A program made the position numbers and the translations under genes. A stretch of 64,000 nucleotides of DNA from Tenodera sinensis (Eukaryota > Arthropoda > Insecta > Mantodea > Mantidae): NCBI GenBank assembly GCA_030765045.1, contig CM060964.1, positions 140,049,368 through 140,113,367 of the forward strand. The letters run 5' to 3'. How positions within the stretch are numbered: the stretch's first letter is position 1; the number at the start of each line of letters is the position of its first letter. The notes beneath the pieces were generated by a model that saw only the letters and a list, made by a program, of their open reading frames with translations, searched no databases and had not been told where the DNA came from. Shown one piece after another: positions 1 to 10,453 of the stretch.

Positions 1-1446
1 TGGTAGATCTTAAAATCTGCAAGTCACCGAGAAGATGTTTAGGTTTATCTCAACAAAAAACCTTGTACAATGCTGCAACGGTTAAGGAAGCTGAACTTTC
101 AGATGAATAGTGGGAGAAACATAAATGCTAAAGTTGTAATATTTGTTGTGGTCATCAATCTTGTAAGTGGATATAATAAATATCATTACTCTTATATTTT
201 CATAAGTGTTATACTGTTATTTTTATTGTTGTAGAGTTAGCTTTATGATGTACGATAGTTTTGAATCCAAATCTATAATTTTGAGTGGCTGGTACGATAA
301 TTTTACTTTTAAATGTTGGCAACCCTGCGGTGGGCAAACACTAGCACATTAGGTTCTGCAACCTGCTTGACACACAACACACGTGAAATTAGCGCTATTC
401 CAAGTCAAGGCCACGATTAAAGTCGTAATCACAACACGTGTTCTGCCCATGGATGGACTACGTAGTGAAGGATGAACCGTCAGATAGTAGCACAAGATCA
501 TGTTTCAACTTAAACCTCACACACTATGGTTTCTTTGTTGGCGCGAATGGTGGCGGTGCCGACCCTTTGAAGTCAGTAAAAGTGGTGATTGGAAACGTGT
601 CTGACCGTTATGTAGGTTAGAGGGTGGCATAGGCTAGAAGACCTGTCAATCGAACATGACAAGTGACAGGCACTTAAAGGGGTGTAGTAATCCAATTACA
701 CGCTTAATTAGCTCCAATTTCTCGCTTCATTAAATTATGCAAATTACTTTTCAATCTCTTTGTATGACCCACTAGTGTGCATTGTTGAAGTATTAAACTA
801 AAATTGATAAAATAGCTGTCCAAAAACTTGGGGTGGCGGGCCGCGTATTGGTCAGGCCAACTCTGTAACATTGATATCTTCACTGACACAAGGAGTTACG
901 TTTGAGTGTATACCACCGGTCCAGGGTTTAACACTCCATAGCACAGTCAACAAAACAAAGAAGAAGGATGACACGCTCTTACAAAAAACGTTCGGCAGTA
1001 AATGGGACATGAAACCAGAATGAAGAGGAATGTGACAGTTTCCAGAAAGAAATGGGCATTTGCATGCAGAGATACACTTGTGTTTGATAGAAACATTGAC
1101 ATAAATGTGTTTGCAGAAAAAATGGCAAGTAAAGCTTGAAACCCACTTTTTCCCTTCGAAAACCGTGCAAAGCTGGCTATAACAGTGCTTTTGTAAGTGG
1201 AATTAAATATTTGCAATAAAATATAAATATCAAAATGGTAAATAACTATATATATATATAGCCATTTACCACTTTTAATTTCTACGATATTATATTCGGT
1301 AGGTATAGGTGGTTCAAAATACATAAGTGCGAAACATTGTTCATTATTAAACGCTAAGGCAACTAGTACTCTTTGATTCGATGCTTCTCACTTGTATTCA
1401 CATATAAGCAACAGTGATCTTGTTAAAAATGGCTTTGTAGGTTTCT

Positions 1447-1477
1447 CCCCCCCCCCCCCCCGCCTCTCTCTCTCTCT
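1447..1477. repeat. C15 run followed by (CT)n microsatellite
   Basis: A run of 15 C residues (1447-1461) is followed by about seven CT dinucleotides. This is a simple sequence repeat with no other content. Confidence 0.9.
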
Positions 1478-1617
1478 GTATTTTTTCTGGTAAGTCTAAC
1501 ACAAATCGTTCTGACATGTACGGTTTTCTTGAATTAAAGCAGTGCCCCAATAATGATTATTCAGACCACAGAAACCCATTAAAGTATACTGAAACCTCAT
1601 CCAAGATAAATATTAAA

Positions 1618-1727
1618 TATGGGTTTATTCAAGATGCTCTCGGGGCTTCAAGCCAGGTATAGTGATGAAGAGACATCGACGTTTCGGGAGTATACATCTC
1701 TCCCATCTTCAGGATGAATGAATAGCA

Positions 1728-1731
<4 letters not shown>
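1618..1731 (-). other. repeat-like segment with hammerhead-like core motif
   Basis: Read on the minus strand, this segment has CTGAAGA (complement of 1706-1712), one unpaired base, a perfect five-base stem CTCCC/GGGAG (1700-1704 with 1686-1690) around a nine-base loop, and then GAAAC (1681-1685). CUGANGA, stem II and GAAA form the core of hammerhead ribozymes, which are known in Penelope-like and other retroelements. The extra base before stem II and the lack of obvious stem I pairing argue against an active ribozyme. It may be the remnant of a mobile element. Confidence 0.25.
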
Positions 1732-1784
<53 letters not shown>

Positions 1785-3732
1785 TGAGACAAAAAGAGAG
1801 TTGGAGGGAAGAAAAAGTAGGCTTATTACGCCGGGAGAGGGAAATCTATGGGGTCGGCTTTATTGAATTTATTGGGGAGGAGTGTATCGTTTTCACGAGG
1901 TCCCGCTTAGCACCCTCGGTAGTGCGAAAAATAAGCTTGCCGACTGAATTGTCGGCCTAAATTTGTAAGTGCCGGGTGGAAGCCATGGTCAAAGCCCTGA
2001 CTGACACACAAGGGTAGTCCTGCGTGTATAATCTGGGAGTTGGTCGTGCACTTTCGTGCTTTCGGCGGAGACTGTGAAGTGGGTTCCGAAGAACGGCGAT
2101 GACTGTGGTGGCACTTGTCACTCAAGTTGGGGTAGGAAGTCCGTGACGGAAAGTCCAGTGGCACTGCAGAGCTTTCCTCTGCACCGATAGTTGCACGGGG
2201 AGTTGTTGTGGCTGTAGAAACCAGACCTGTTGTAGCGTGCTATTTGCTCTGGTGTCGGAATGTTACGTTCTTCGGGCTGTAGGGTTGGCGCTGCAGGTTG
2301 TGGCGTGGTAGTCCAGGGTTGGCTGTATTGCTCTCTGTTGCGTGCAGTTGGATATAGAGAGACTTGTGTGCTGGCTTCGTGTGTCGGGGTTGGAGTTCTG
2401 TTCTCAATTCGATATAGTTTGCGCTGAATGGAATCCAGAGTGGTTGTGTTGTCCAGTGCAGTGGTTGCGGCGCGAAGTTCTACCAGTAGTTTTGCTGCTG
2501 CGTTGAAGCCGGTGGTGTTGTGAAGTAGTTGTTGATAGATTGTTGTAAGTCCATTGCGGTATATCCGGCGGAGACAGTTCGTTTTCTTATTGATTTTCTG
2601 GATGTCTGTGTGAAGTGATGTCAAACGGCCTGTTGTGGAGTTGTGTTGTTCGCGTCCTGCGTCTATGATGACTTGGAGCTGGGTCGTGACAGTGGCCGTG
2701 GAGTTGGCTATGGTGGACACTGCGGCGGTGAGATGAAGTATGGTCTCTTCCATTTTGTCCAGTCTTTTGTGAAGGTTTTGTACGTCATGGCGGATGTCCT
2801 CGGCCTCATTCCTGGGCAGTGGTACACTTGCAGTGGTGGTGGCGTGTGATGGAGTCGAATGTTGTGATGGTGAAGGTCCGGAACTGGTAGGTGCTTGTCG
2901 GCGAAGAGGCAGTAAATCTGCGGTGGCTGGTGCTGGTTGGAAAGTCTTGGCCCGTGGATAAAGTGGGCACTGCGCCTGGCCTGTAAAGTGGCCAAAGCCA
3001 TTACAGGTGGCGCAGTACCGACGTCTTCGGCGTAGGTCGTGGCTGGTGCAATCCTGTGTGAGGCAGTGGGCCCCACAATAGTGACACCTGGGAGCGGCGT
3101 TGCAAGTGGTGACGTCAGGGCCAAAGAGGCAGCATCGGCGGCAGGGCACTTGTCTGGTGGTTCGGGCAGGCTCGACGAGCAGGCGCCGCCCGAGTAGGGG
3201 CAGGCCCGTCCTCAAGGCAGCTTCACTGTCTGTGGTGTCGGCGAGAACTATTCTAAGTAGACGTGAAGGTCCCCGAGAGGTGATGATGCGAGAGGCGCTC
3301 ATTGCTGAGGGCCACTTCTGTCGTGCTGCGTGTAGAACATGTCTCTCAGGGATGTCCCGTGGTACTCCTCGAATGATGACACTGACCCCCTGGAAGGGGC
3401 CAGTGTGTGCAGGCGGCGATGGTGAGTTGTCCGGGAGACGGGCGGTAGTCTGCGGTGACGAAGCCGGCAACTCCGGTTTTGGCACTGCCACAGCCTTTCC
3501 CGGGGAGCTGAGCTCCTGTCTTGGCGACAGTGGTCGCTCGACTGGCCGGCTCTCTAGCTGCGGTGTGGTAGTAGTGGCGCTAGGTGCGGCTCCGGAAGAA
3601 ACTACGTCGGCTGCGCTGACTGTCTCAGTATATTGTAGTGTGGCGATGTTCTCAGGTTTCCGGGCCGATGAGGCTCCATGAATCGGTGAAGACGGTGATT
3701 TCCGGCGATGCTTCCTTCTTCCCACTATGTCC
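1732..3732 (-). mobile_element. Gag-only non-LTR retrotransposon copy A1
   Basis: The minus-strand element runs from about 3732 (5') to the poly(A) seen as 50 T residues at 1732-1781. It has a very short 5' leader (3726-3732), one Gag-like open frame (2118-3725) and a 3' UTR of 336 bp (1782-2117). No endonuclease or reverse transcriptase lies between the Gag stop and the tail. Losses by 5' truncation would remove Gag first, so the absence of ORF2 looks like the true architecture of the family, since A3 and A5 share it. The poly(T) of A2 abuts the 5' end. The family is non-autonomous, comparable in layout to Drosophila HeT-A or mammalian HAL1; that comparison is inference. Confidence 0.8.
2118..3725 (-). 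CDS. Gag-like ORF1 protein with CCHC knuckles (A1), start codon altered
   Basis: The frame is open for 535 codons. The N-terminal ~110 residues are basic then Ser/Thr/Pro-rich. Residues ~113-187 resemble the RRM-like/PRE_C2HC region of Jockey-type ORF1 proteins. Three Cys clusters follow: C195/C198/C208, C214/C217/C226 and C238/C241/H246/C253. The first has Pro where A5 has the zinc-binding His (CX2CX4HX4C). Residues ~306-358 look helical or coiled-coil-like, and a QYSQ-containing 14-residue motif occurs once near the C-terminus. Such proteins bind element RNA as ribonucleoprotein. The codon aligned with the ATG of A5 (23331) is GTG here, and the first in-frame Met of the frame is near residue 142, so this copy probably cannot make full-length Gag unless it uses a non-ATG start. 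Family assignment is firm; translation is doubtful. Confidence 0.75.
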   Translation of the reverse strand: MGRRKHRRKSPSSPIHGASSARKPENIATLQYTETVSAADVVSSGAAPSATTTTPQLESRPVERPLSPRQELSSPGKAVAVPKPELPASSPQTTARLPDNSPSPPAHTGPFQGVSVIIRGVPRDIPERHVLHAARQKWPSAMSASRIITSRGPSRLLRIVLADTTDSEAALRTGLPLLGRRLLVEPARTTRQVPCRRCCLFGPDVTTCNAAPRCHYCGAHCLTQDCTSHDLRRRRRYCATCNGFGHFTGQAQCPLYPRAKTFQPAPATADLLPLRRQAPTSSGPSPSQHSTPSHATTTASVPLPRNEAEDIRHDVQNLHKRLDKMEETILHLTAAVSTIANSTATVTTQLQVIIDAGREQHNSTTGRLTSLHTDIQKINKKTNCLRRIYRNGLTTIYQQLLHNTTGFNAAAKLLVELRAATTALDNTTTLDSIQRKLYRIENRTPTPTHEASTQVSLYPTARNREQYSQPWTTTPQPAAPTLQPEERNIPTPEQIARYNRSGFYSHNNSPCNYRCRGKLCSATGLSVTDFLPQLE

Positions 3733-3739
3733 GATCAGC

Positions 3740-3784
<45 letters not shown>

Positions 3785-4771
3785 GAAAGGGGAGACAGAA
3801 GTAGAGTTGGAGGGATAAAGAGTTGGCTTATCTCGCCAGGTGAGGAAGAGGGGAGGGAAAAACTTAACAAAGGAGTGGAAGGTGAGAGAGTTGTGGATCG
3901 AAGGAGAAAGTGGTGGAGTCCCGCTAATAGCTGAGCTGCCGCCCAATAGGCGGGAGCGGGTGGATAATGTTGTCCAGGTTCATGACCATGACACGGGGCC
4001 CTGGCCATGTCGCGTGGGAAGTGCAGAGAAGGTGTGATGGTAGTGGAAGGAGAAGTTGGTGGAAGTGAAGGTGAAAATATTTTATTAATTAACTGTGCAC
4101 TTATGTGCTTCGGCGCCGTCTGTCATGGCGGTTCCTCCTGCGGTGGCATTTGTTGCCGATGACGCTGCAGAGTTGGTGACCGCACCGCTGGGTGCATGGG
4201 CTTGCTAGTGCTTCCGGGGTGGGAAGCGAATCTGCACGATCTCGTGATGTGTTAGTCCCTGGTTGTTGCAAAGACTGGTCCTGCATCGATCGTCACATGG
4301 ATTATCTCCGTGGTAGGCGTAGCCTCCCCTGCGGAGACGTGATTGTTGCTCTAGTGTCAGTTGGTGTGGTTGTTTTTCTGCTGGCTTGGGAGTGTCCGTG
4401 TGATGGTATTGGGTTGCGGTGTCTGTTGTGGTTGTGATTTTTTTTTAATTATCGTCCTCCAACATTGCGTCATATCGGACGGGTGGTTGCGATGGTTCTA
4501 TTCTCAATCCTATACAACTTTCGCTGTATTGACTCAAGAACTTCGTTGTTGTCGAGGTCGATGATAGCTGCTCGTAGTTGCTGTAGAAGCCGGGCTGCCG
4601 CCTGGAAACCTGTGGTGTGATGCGTGAGTTGCCGGGCGATCGCAGCGTGCCGTTTGCGGCTCTCCCGTATGTGCTTCTTGATGTTGGTGTGTAGTGTCGA
4701 GACGGTCTGTGAAAGAGCTGTGACACTCTCTGTGGCGATGTCTCGGACTTCTTGGACTGCTGAAGTGGTGG

Positions 4772-4773
<2 letters not shown>
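3733..4773 (-). mobile_element. truncated Gag-only element copy A2
   Basis: Poly(T) 3733-3783 marks the 3' tail of a minus-strand copy. The adjoining ~160 bp match, in inverted orientation and nearly base for base, the terminal fragment A6 at 25519-25683. Matching stops inside the conserved 3' UTR signature near 3930. Further right is a Gag C-terminal remnant (4470-4772) closer to A5 than to A1. The copy ends where the poly(T) of A3 begins at 4774. The 680 bp between tail and Gag remnant hold no other recognisable coding. Confidence 0.65.
4470..4772 (-). pseudogene. Gag C-terminal remnant of A2
   Basis: One minus-strand frame stays open for 100 codons. It aligns with the helical C-terminal part of the A5 Gag: the motifs HHTTGF, QLRAA and IQRKLYRIEN occur in the same order and spacing. 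It has no start and is cut at its 5' side by the poly(T) of A3. After RIEN it diverges and stops at 4470-4472, earlier than A5. It is a 5'-truncated fragment of the A5 subfamily, not a functional gene. Confidence 0.7.
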
Positions 4774-4819
<46 letters not shown>

Positions 4820-6286
4820 GGGAGACAGAAAGAGAGTTGGAAGGGAGAAAGTTGGCTTATTACGCCGCTTTACTGATTTATTGGGGAGGAGTGTGTCGTT
4901 TTCACGAGGTCCCGCTTAGCACCCTCGGTAGTGCGAGTGTGAGCTTGCCGGCCGGGGTCGGCCTAAATTTGTAGATGCCGGGTGGCAGCCATGAACAAAA
5001 CCCTGACTGACACCACGGGTAGTTCTTCGTGTTGATCGGGAAGTTGGTCGTGTATCGGCGGAGACTGCGAAGTGGGTTTCAGAGAACGGCGATGACTGTG
5101 GTGGCACTTGTTACTCAAGTGGTGGTAGGAAGTCCGTGATGTCAAGTCCAGTTTCACTGCAGAGCTTTCCTCTGCACCGAAAGCTGCACGGGGAGTTGTG
5201 GCTGTTGAAACCATATCTGTTGAAGTGTGCAATTTGTTCTGGTGTCGGAATCTTACGTCCTTCGGGTTGTATGGTTGGCGTTGCAGGTTGTGGCGTGGTA
5301 GTCCAGGGTTGGCTGTATTGCAGTGCAGGTTGTGGCGAGGTAGTCCGGAGTTGACTGTATTGCTCTCTGTTGCGTGCAGTTGGATATAGAGAGACTTGTG
5401 TGCTGGCTTCGTGGGTCGGGGTTGGAGTTCTGTTCTCAATTCGATGTAGTTTGCGTTGAATGGAATCTAGAGTGGTTGTGTTGTCCAGTGCAGTGGTTGC
5501 GGCGCAAAGTTCTACTAGTAGTTCTGCTGCTGAATTAAAGCCGGTGGTGTTGTGAAGAAGTTGTTGATGGATTGTTGTAAGTCCATTGCGGTATATCCGG
5601 CGGAAACAGTTCGTTTTCTTATTGATTTTCTGGATGTCTGTGTGAAGTGATGTCAAGCGGCCTGTTGTGGAGTTGTGTTGTTGGCGTCCTGCGTCTATGA
5701 TGGCTTGGAGTTGGGTCGTAATAGTGGCTGTGGAGTTGGCTATGGTGGACACTGCGGCGGTGAGTTGAAGTATGGCTTCTTCCAATTTGTCCAGTCTTTG
5801 ATGGAGGTTTTGTACGTCATGGCGGATGTCTTCGGCGTCATGCCGGGGCAGTGGTACGCTTGCAGTGGCGGTGGCCAATGATGGAGTGGACTGTTGTGAC
5901 GGTGAAGGTCCTGAGCTAGTAGGAGCTTGTCTGCGAAGAGGCTGTAAGTCTGCGGTGGCTGGTGCTGGTTGGAAAGTCTTGGCCCGTGGATAGAGTGGGC
6001 ACTGCGCCTGGCCTGTAAAGTGGCCGAAGCCATTACAGGTGGTGCAGTACCGACGTCTTCGGCGTAGGTCGTGGCTGGTGCAGTCCTGTGTAAGGCAGTG
6101 GGCCCCACAATAGTGACACCTAGGAGCGGCGTTGCAAGTGGTGACGTTGTGGCCAAAGCGGCAGGGCACATGTCTGGTAGTACGGGCAGGTTCGACGAGC
6201 AGGCGCCGCCCGAGTAGGGTCAGATCCGTCCTCAGAGCGGCTTCACTGTCTGCGGTGTCGGCGAGAACGATTCTAAGTAGATGTGA
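4774..6286 (-). mobile_element. 5'-truncated Gag-only element copy A3
   Basis: Poly(T) 4774-4816 is followed by a 294-bp 3' UTR (4817-5110) similar to that of A1 and by a Gag frame with its N-terminus missing. Homology to A1 stops near 6286, where a seven-T tract and an unrelated 3' UTR fragment begin. As in A1, Gag passes directly into the 3' UTR with no reverse transcriptase. A1 and A3 differ by many substitutions and small indels, so they are independent insertions, not a local duplication. Confidence 0.8.
5111..6286 (-). pseudogene. truncated Gag-like ORF1 (A3)
   Basis: About 390 codons remain open, beginning inside the RRM-like region (at the LLRIVLAD motif) and running to a stop at 5111. 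The first zinc knuckle has lost four residues relative to A1 and A5 (RRCC, a 12-bp deletion), leaving only CRFGH...C. The second and third Cys clusters are present. Near the C-terminus a 14-residue QYSQ...PQPA motif is duplicated in tandem (DNA 5282-5323 and 5324-5365); A1 has one copy. The open frame continues upstream of 6286 into the neighbouring fragment, but that extension is not Gag. Confidence 0.75.
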
Positions 6287-6288
6287 TG

Positions 6289-6593
6289 TTTTTTTAAGGT
6301 GGAGGGGAAAAATCTTGTTACGAGACCCCATGGTACTGTGGGAGTCGCCATTGAAGATGGCCATACCCACTAAAAAACCCCATCCACCGGATTAGGAAGG
6401 TGAAACCTGCTGCGGTACCGCCTGTAGCACCCGCACATTCAGTGGTGAGAATAGAGCTGGTTCGCATAGCGTAACCAGAAGGTTAGGAGCTTGGAGACGA
6501 GCTTGACCGAAGCCCAGCTTGCCCCCTAGCGGAGGCATGGATGGTTTAGAAGGAGTCATTTGTGATTGTTGTCAGGAATCAGGGTGCTATGTG

Positions 6594-6594
<1 letters not shown>
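6289..6594 (-). mobile_element. 3' UTR fragment of a JR-type element
   Basis: Seven T residues (6289-6295) are followed by about 300 bp that match, inverted, the last ~300 bp of the JR 3' UTR (about 22900-23200). The shared part includes the terminal box TTTTTCCCCTCCACC and the CATTGAAGATGGCCA region. It is a strongly 5'-truncated insertion with no coding sequence. It sits between the truncated end of A3 and the poly(T) of C1. Confidence 0.75.
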
Positions 6595-6639
<45 letters not shown>

Positions 6640-9502
6640 GGGGTTATGTGGAAGTAAGTTAGGGTGTTTGTTGACAGATCCCGCAATTAGCACTCTGGTT
6701 ATTTGTGTGTTTGTGTGTGACACGAGGATGTAGATGCTCGTGGTGCGTGTGTAAGGTTCCTGGTGGCAGACACGACTGATGCCCTGAATGCCACGCAGGG
6801 GAGTGATGGGTGTTGGTTGTGTGTGAGTACATGCTTAGTGTTTGTGTATTCATGCTGTCGTGCAGTGTTGTGTGTGTTGTGTGTGGGTGGAGTTCGTGTT
6901 GTGTTGTGGGTGTTTGTTTAAGACTTGTGATTTGCGGGCATGCATTAGGATGCGTAAGAGATGAAAGTAAAATAGGGTTAGTGGTGTTAGTAGTTCATGC
7001 ACTATTATTAAATTAATTGTGAGGGTGTGAGATGGGATGAGTAAGAAATGTGATAGTGCGTGTGAATTGAGCGAACGTGACATGTGCGAGGTGAGTCGTG
7101 GAATGCTCGGGTTGAGGTTGTTGAGGTTGGTTTGTGGGTCTGTAGTTCTGTCGGTTATTCAGGGACTAGGGCTCGGAGATGGCTTTGGACTGCAAGTCGA
7201 GTCTCGTCGTCAGTGTCTCGTCTGTGAAAAAGGTACAGAGGACGCTTATGTTTGTCCAGAAGTGGGTCATATTGTCCTAGGTTTGCAATGAGGGGATTGA
7301 TATGGTTTTCTGCACTTGAGTATAGGTCCGCTGTCAGTTTGCGGATGAATTGGTCCAGTGTGTACATGTAGAGTTCGTCGTGTAGTGGGGCTGCAGGGGT
7401 GGTTCGGGGGAGTTTGCAGATAATGCGTAGTACTTTATTTTGGAATCTTTGTAAGGTGTTTGTGTGTGTTGGCAGCGTAGCCCCAGACAGGTGCCGCGTA
7501 GGTGATAATTGGGCGGAGGAATGTTTTGTATAGTAGTAGTCCGGTGTCGATTGGTAGGTGGTTGGAGCGGTTTATCAGGGGGTAGAGTTCACGTAGACGA
7601 CCGTGTGCTTTACCCCTGATCTGTCTTATATGCGCGCGCCATGTTAGTGAGCTGTCCATGGTTACTCCAAGATATTTAACTGTGGGGCGCCATGGGATGT
7701 TGTTCCCGAAGAGTTGAAGGGGAGGCATGTTATGTCTTCTGTGTGTAATGCGTTTAGTGAAGAGGATTGCTTGGCATTTATTTGGATTCGGTTTGATGCG
7801 CCAGTTAGTCAGCCATTCTTCGAGTTGGGTGATATTACGTTGAATACTACCCTGTGGGACGCCTGCACGGATGGCTCTGCGAGTGGATAGGGCGTTATTG
7901 ACTTTTGACCGGAAAGACCGACCGGTGAGGTAGTGGGCTATAAGTTTGATGGCCGAGTCGGGGAAGTTGTGTGAGATCATTTTTCGTAGCAGGGCTTCGT
8001 GCCAGACTTTATCGAAGGCCCGCTCAAGGTCGAGTAATATTGCTCCGGTTGATTTGTTTACATTGAAGCCATTTGTAATATGTTCGGTAGCCCTTAGTAG
8101 TTGGAGAGTTGAGGAGTGGTGGGTGCGGAAGCCAAACTGTTCGTTTTGCAGAAGGTCTATGCGTTTGGCGTGTGAGTTGAGTCGTTTGAGTATGATTTTT
8201 TCAAGTACCTTACTTAACGTGTTGAGGAGGCTTATTGGTCTGTAGTTGTTTGGGTCATGGGGAGGCTTGTGTGGTTTGCGGAAGTGTAGTACGTGGGCTA
8301 TTTTCCAACTAGAGGGGAAGGTTCCGTGTTCGATTGTATAGTTAAAGATGGTTGCTAAGTATTTGAGTAGTGAAGTGGGTAGATGTTTTAAGGCTATATT
8401 AGGTATTGAGTCTGGGCCTGGGGCTTTGCGATTTGGTAAGTGTCTGATAATCCATAAGATTTCAGAGTGGCAGGTTTTGCGTAGCTTGTTGTGCGTGGGT
8501 CTGTTTGGTATGTTTCTAGTGATATATTCTGTTGTCTTAGTGAAGATGTGGGAGGAAGGCTGTTGATTAGGGGTTAGTGTCTGTTCTAGTGCGTCTGCAA
8601 GGACCTCTGCTTTCTGCTGGTCTGTTACGGCGATGGGGTTGTTATTGTTGTGTAGGGGAGGGATGTCTATTCTGGTCCTCGTTAGGTGGCGGGATATCCG
8701 CTAGATTGAGTCTCTGTTGGTGTCAATGTCTGCCAGTTTGTCATTCCATATTTGGTTTATGCTGTCCGCAACTTTTTGTCTGATCTCAGCGTTTAGTTGA
8801 TGTAGTCGTGTTAAATGTGAGGGGTGACGGGTAGTTTGCCACAGGCGTCTTATTTTGTTGCGTTCCGTGGTTAGGGCAGTAGTGTCGGCCGGTTGGTGGT
8901 TATTTCCCACTTTGGGTGCTATGAAAGGGGTGGAGGCGGATATTGCCTGTGAGATTAGGCTTTGTATATGTTCCACTGCGAGGTCAAGTTGGTCTGGGGT
9001 GGTCACTGTGGTTTCTGCTAGGTTATTGTGTATGTAATCTGAGAAGACGTCCCAGTTAGTCTTGTTGAAGTTGTAGCGAGGATTTGGAGGGGCGTGGTGG
9101 AGTTGCGCGTCTATGTTTACCAGTACTGGGAGATGGTCGGAGGTCAGGTCATTCAGTACCGTGAGGTCAATCGGGTGGTTTAGGTTTTGTGTTAGCGCTA
9201 TGTCCAGTATATCCGGGGCATGGTTGCGTGGCCATGGGATGTGTGTTGGGTGGTTAGGGGCATGGATGAGGTAATTAGAAGAAAGTTCATGGGCCGCTAG
9301 CTTGCGGCCGTTGGGGTTCGGGTGGGAGCAGTTCCAGTTAGTGTGTTTGGCATTTAGGTCGCCTAGTATCATGACGGTATGTGATATGTTGAGAAGTGTG
9401 TCTATGTCTTGGGTGGATATGTCGTCAGGGGGATGATAAGCCGAGATGATAGTCGTGTCTTTATGGGCGATTTTTATGGTTATTGCTACGGCTTCTAATC
9501 TC
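6595..9502 (-). mobile_element. 5'-truncated autonomous non-LTR element C1
   Basis: Poly(T) 6595-6637 is followed by a GT-rich 3' UTR (6638 to about 7154) and a decayed ORF2 with endonuclease and reverse transcriptase segments (7155-9502). The element is cut inside the endonuclease domain by the tail of the next element at 9503. A second fragment of the same 3' UTR lies inverted at 25165-25388. The 3' UTR contains the signature shared with the Gag-only family (6675-6703). Confidence 0.8.
7155..9502 (-). pseudogene. decayed ORF2: APE endonuclease and reverse transcriptase (C1)
   Basis: The coding remnant reads right to left. It begins within the APE-type endonuclease, with GDLNAK, a SPD-like PDILDIAL stretch and SDHLP visible near 9370-9130, and is interrupted by a stop at 8701. 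The RT region follows, including RKAPGPDSIP, YRPISLL, a LERAFDKVWH block and AGVPQGS. The C-terminal region with WGYAA ends at 7155-7435 in two different frames. Between GVPQGSI and the NWRIK block about 43 residues expected from JL1 are absent (junction near 7841-7847). This removes the YADD catalytic motif, so the enzyme is dead independently of its stops and frameshift. Confidence 0.85.
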
Positions 9503-10453
9503 TTTTTTTTTTAACCGTGGAGGGGAAAAACCCGTTACAGGCGGAGGCCGACATGCTGAGGCCAACAGTGTGAGGGTCCCTGCGCCCTGAAGGGGGAGGG
9601 TTACTCACTAAAAAACCCCTCCACGTGTTAGTTCGTACAATGCTAAAGGTTTCGTGCATCATCGTGCGTTAGTCGGGTCCCGCATAGCACCCCGGTTAGT
9701 AATTGAAAGCTTTAAGCTGGCATGAGTTCATGCGAGCGAGTCAATTGTTGCTTTTTGGTAATGCCCATGAAACCTGGACATGACCAAGAGAGATAAATGC
9801 ATTGTTAAATTTGTATTGATATTAGACGCAGTTGCGCTTACTTATGATTAGGTTGCACAGGCATAGGCCTGTTAGTCATAATGTAATTTGTGCGATGCTT
9901 AAGTCTAGGGTTGCACAGGTATTTACCTGCAAGTCGTTATTATATCTGCTAATGTTACTGCTAGCATACCTGAGGTTATTCGTGCAATTTGAGCTTATAT
10001 CTAGTGTTGCACAGGTATTTACCTGCCAGTCGTTATAATATCTGCTAATGTTAGTGTTAGCATACCTGAGGTTATTCGTGCAATGTTTGAGCTTATATCT
10101 AGTGTTTCACAGGTGTTTACCTGCCAGTCGTTATAATATTTGCTAATGTTAGAGTTAGTGTAACTGAAGTTAATCGTGCAATATTTGAGCTTATATCTAG
10201 CGATGCACAGGTGAAACCTGCAAGTCGTTGTGAGATAAGCTAATGTTAGTGTTTTAGTGAAAAGATATTTTCGTGCAATATTTAGGCTTATGTCTAGTGT
10301 TGCACAGGTATGTACCTGCAAGTCGTTAGAATCAGCTAATGGTCTGTGATTTTTACACATGCTTTACATAAGTGTTATCGTGCTTGATTTCTTCTTTGTC
10401 TGCCCTAGACAGGCAGGTCTTGTAAAAGCGTTTGTCCTGGTCCTTCTAGTCTC
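9503..10453 (-). mobile_element. 3' UTR copy of a JL-type element (JL2)
   Basis: Ten T residues (9503-9512) are followed by ~940 bp matching the 3' UTR of JL1 (11185 to about 12020). It includes the terminal box complementary to TTTTTCCCCTCCACGG, the GGGTCCCGCATAGCACC signature at 9676-9692 and the hairpin repeat array. It is truncated before reaching ORF2, and the tail of A4 follows at 10454. It carries one more repeat unit than JL1. Confidence 0.85.
9853..10345. repeat. hairpin-bearing ~97-bp tandem repeats in JL2 3' UTR
   Basis: Repeat starts fall at 9853 (irregular short first unit), 9911, 10007, 10105, 10203 and 10300, giving spacings of 58, 96, 98, 98 and 97 bp. Each unit carries a small palindrome: CAGGCATAGGCCTG (9858), CAGGTATTTACCTG (9916, 10012), CAGGTGTTTACCTG (10110), CAGGTGAAACCTG (10208) and CAGGTATGTACCTG (10305). 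Stem ends are preserved while loops vary. Because these are palindromic, the element RNA would fold the same stems. Confidence 0.85.

Larger units (their letters stand above)
1..1731. other. AT-rich flanking DNA, no gene recognised
   Basis: No long open frame, conserved domain or splice-like coding structure is visible. Short open frames here (the longest about 125 codons on the minus strand near 947-1324) have low-complexity or unrecognisable translations and are not called as genes. The stretch holds a short (TA)n tract near 1247-1260, a C-run/CT microsatellite at 1447-1477, and a repeat-like segment just before the first poly(T). It serves as the left flank of the retrotransposon pile. Confidence 0.6.

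Noticed and set aside
438..1324. Small open frames in the left flank (60-125 codons)
   Set aside because: They are lengths expected by chance in AT-rich DNA, with no recognisable domain, repeat conservation or start context.
3100..3681. Plus-strand open frame of 193 codons across the A1 Gag
   Set aside because: It is an antisense shadow of the minus-strand Gag coding sequence. The zinc-knuckle homology lies on the minus strand.
6287..6370. Apparent N-terminal extension of the A3 Gag
   Set aside because: This stretch is the 3' end of a separate JR-type fragment. The frame merely happens to stay open across the junction. The same translation appears near 23127 upstream of A5 for the same reason.
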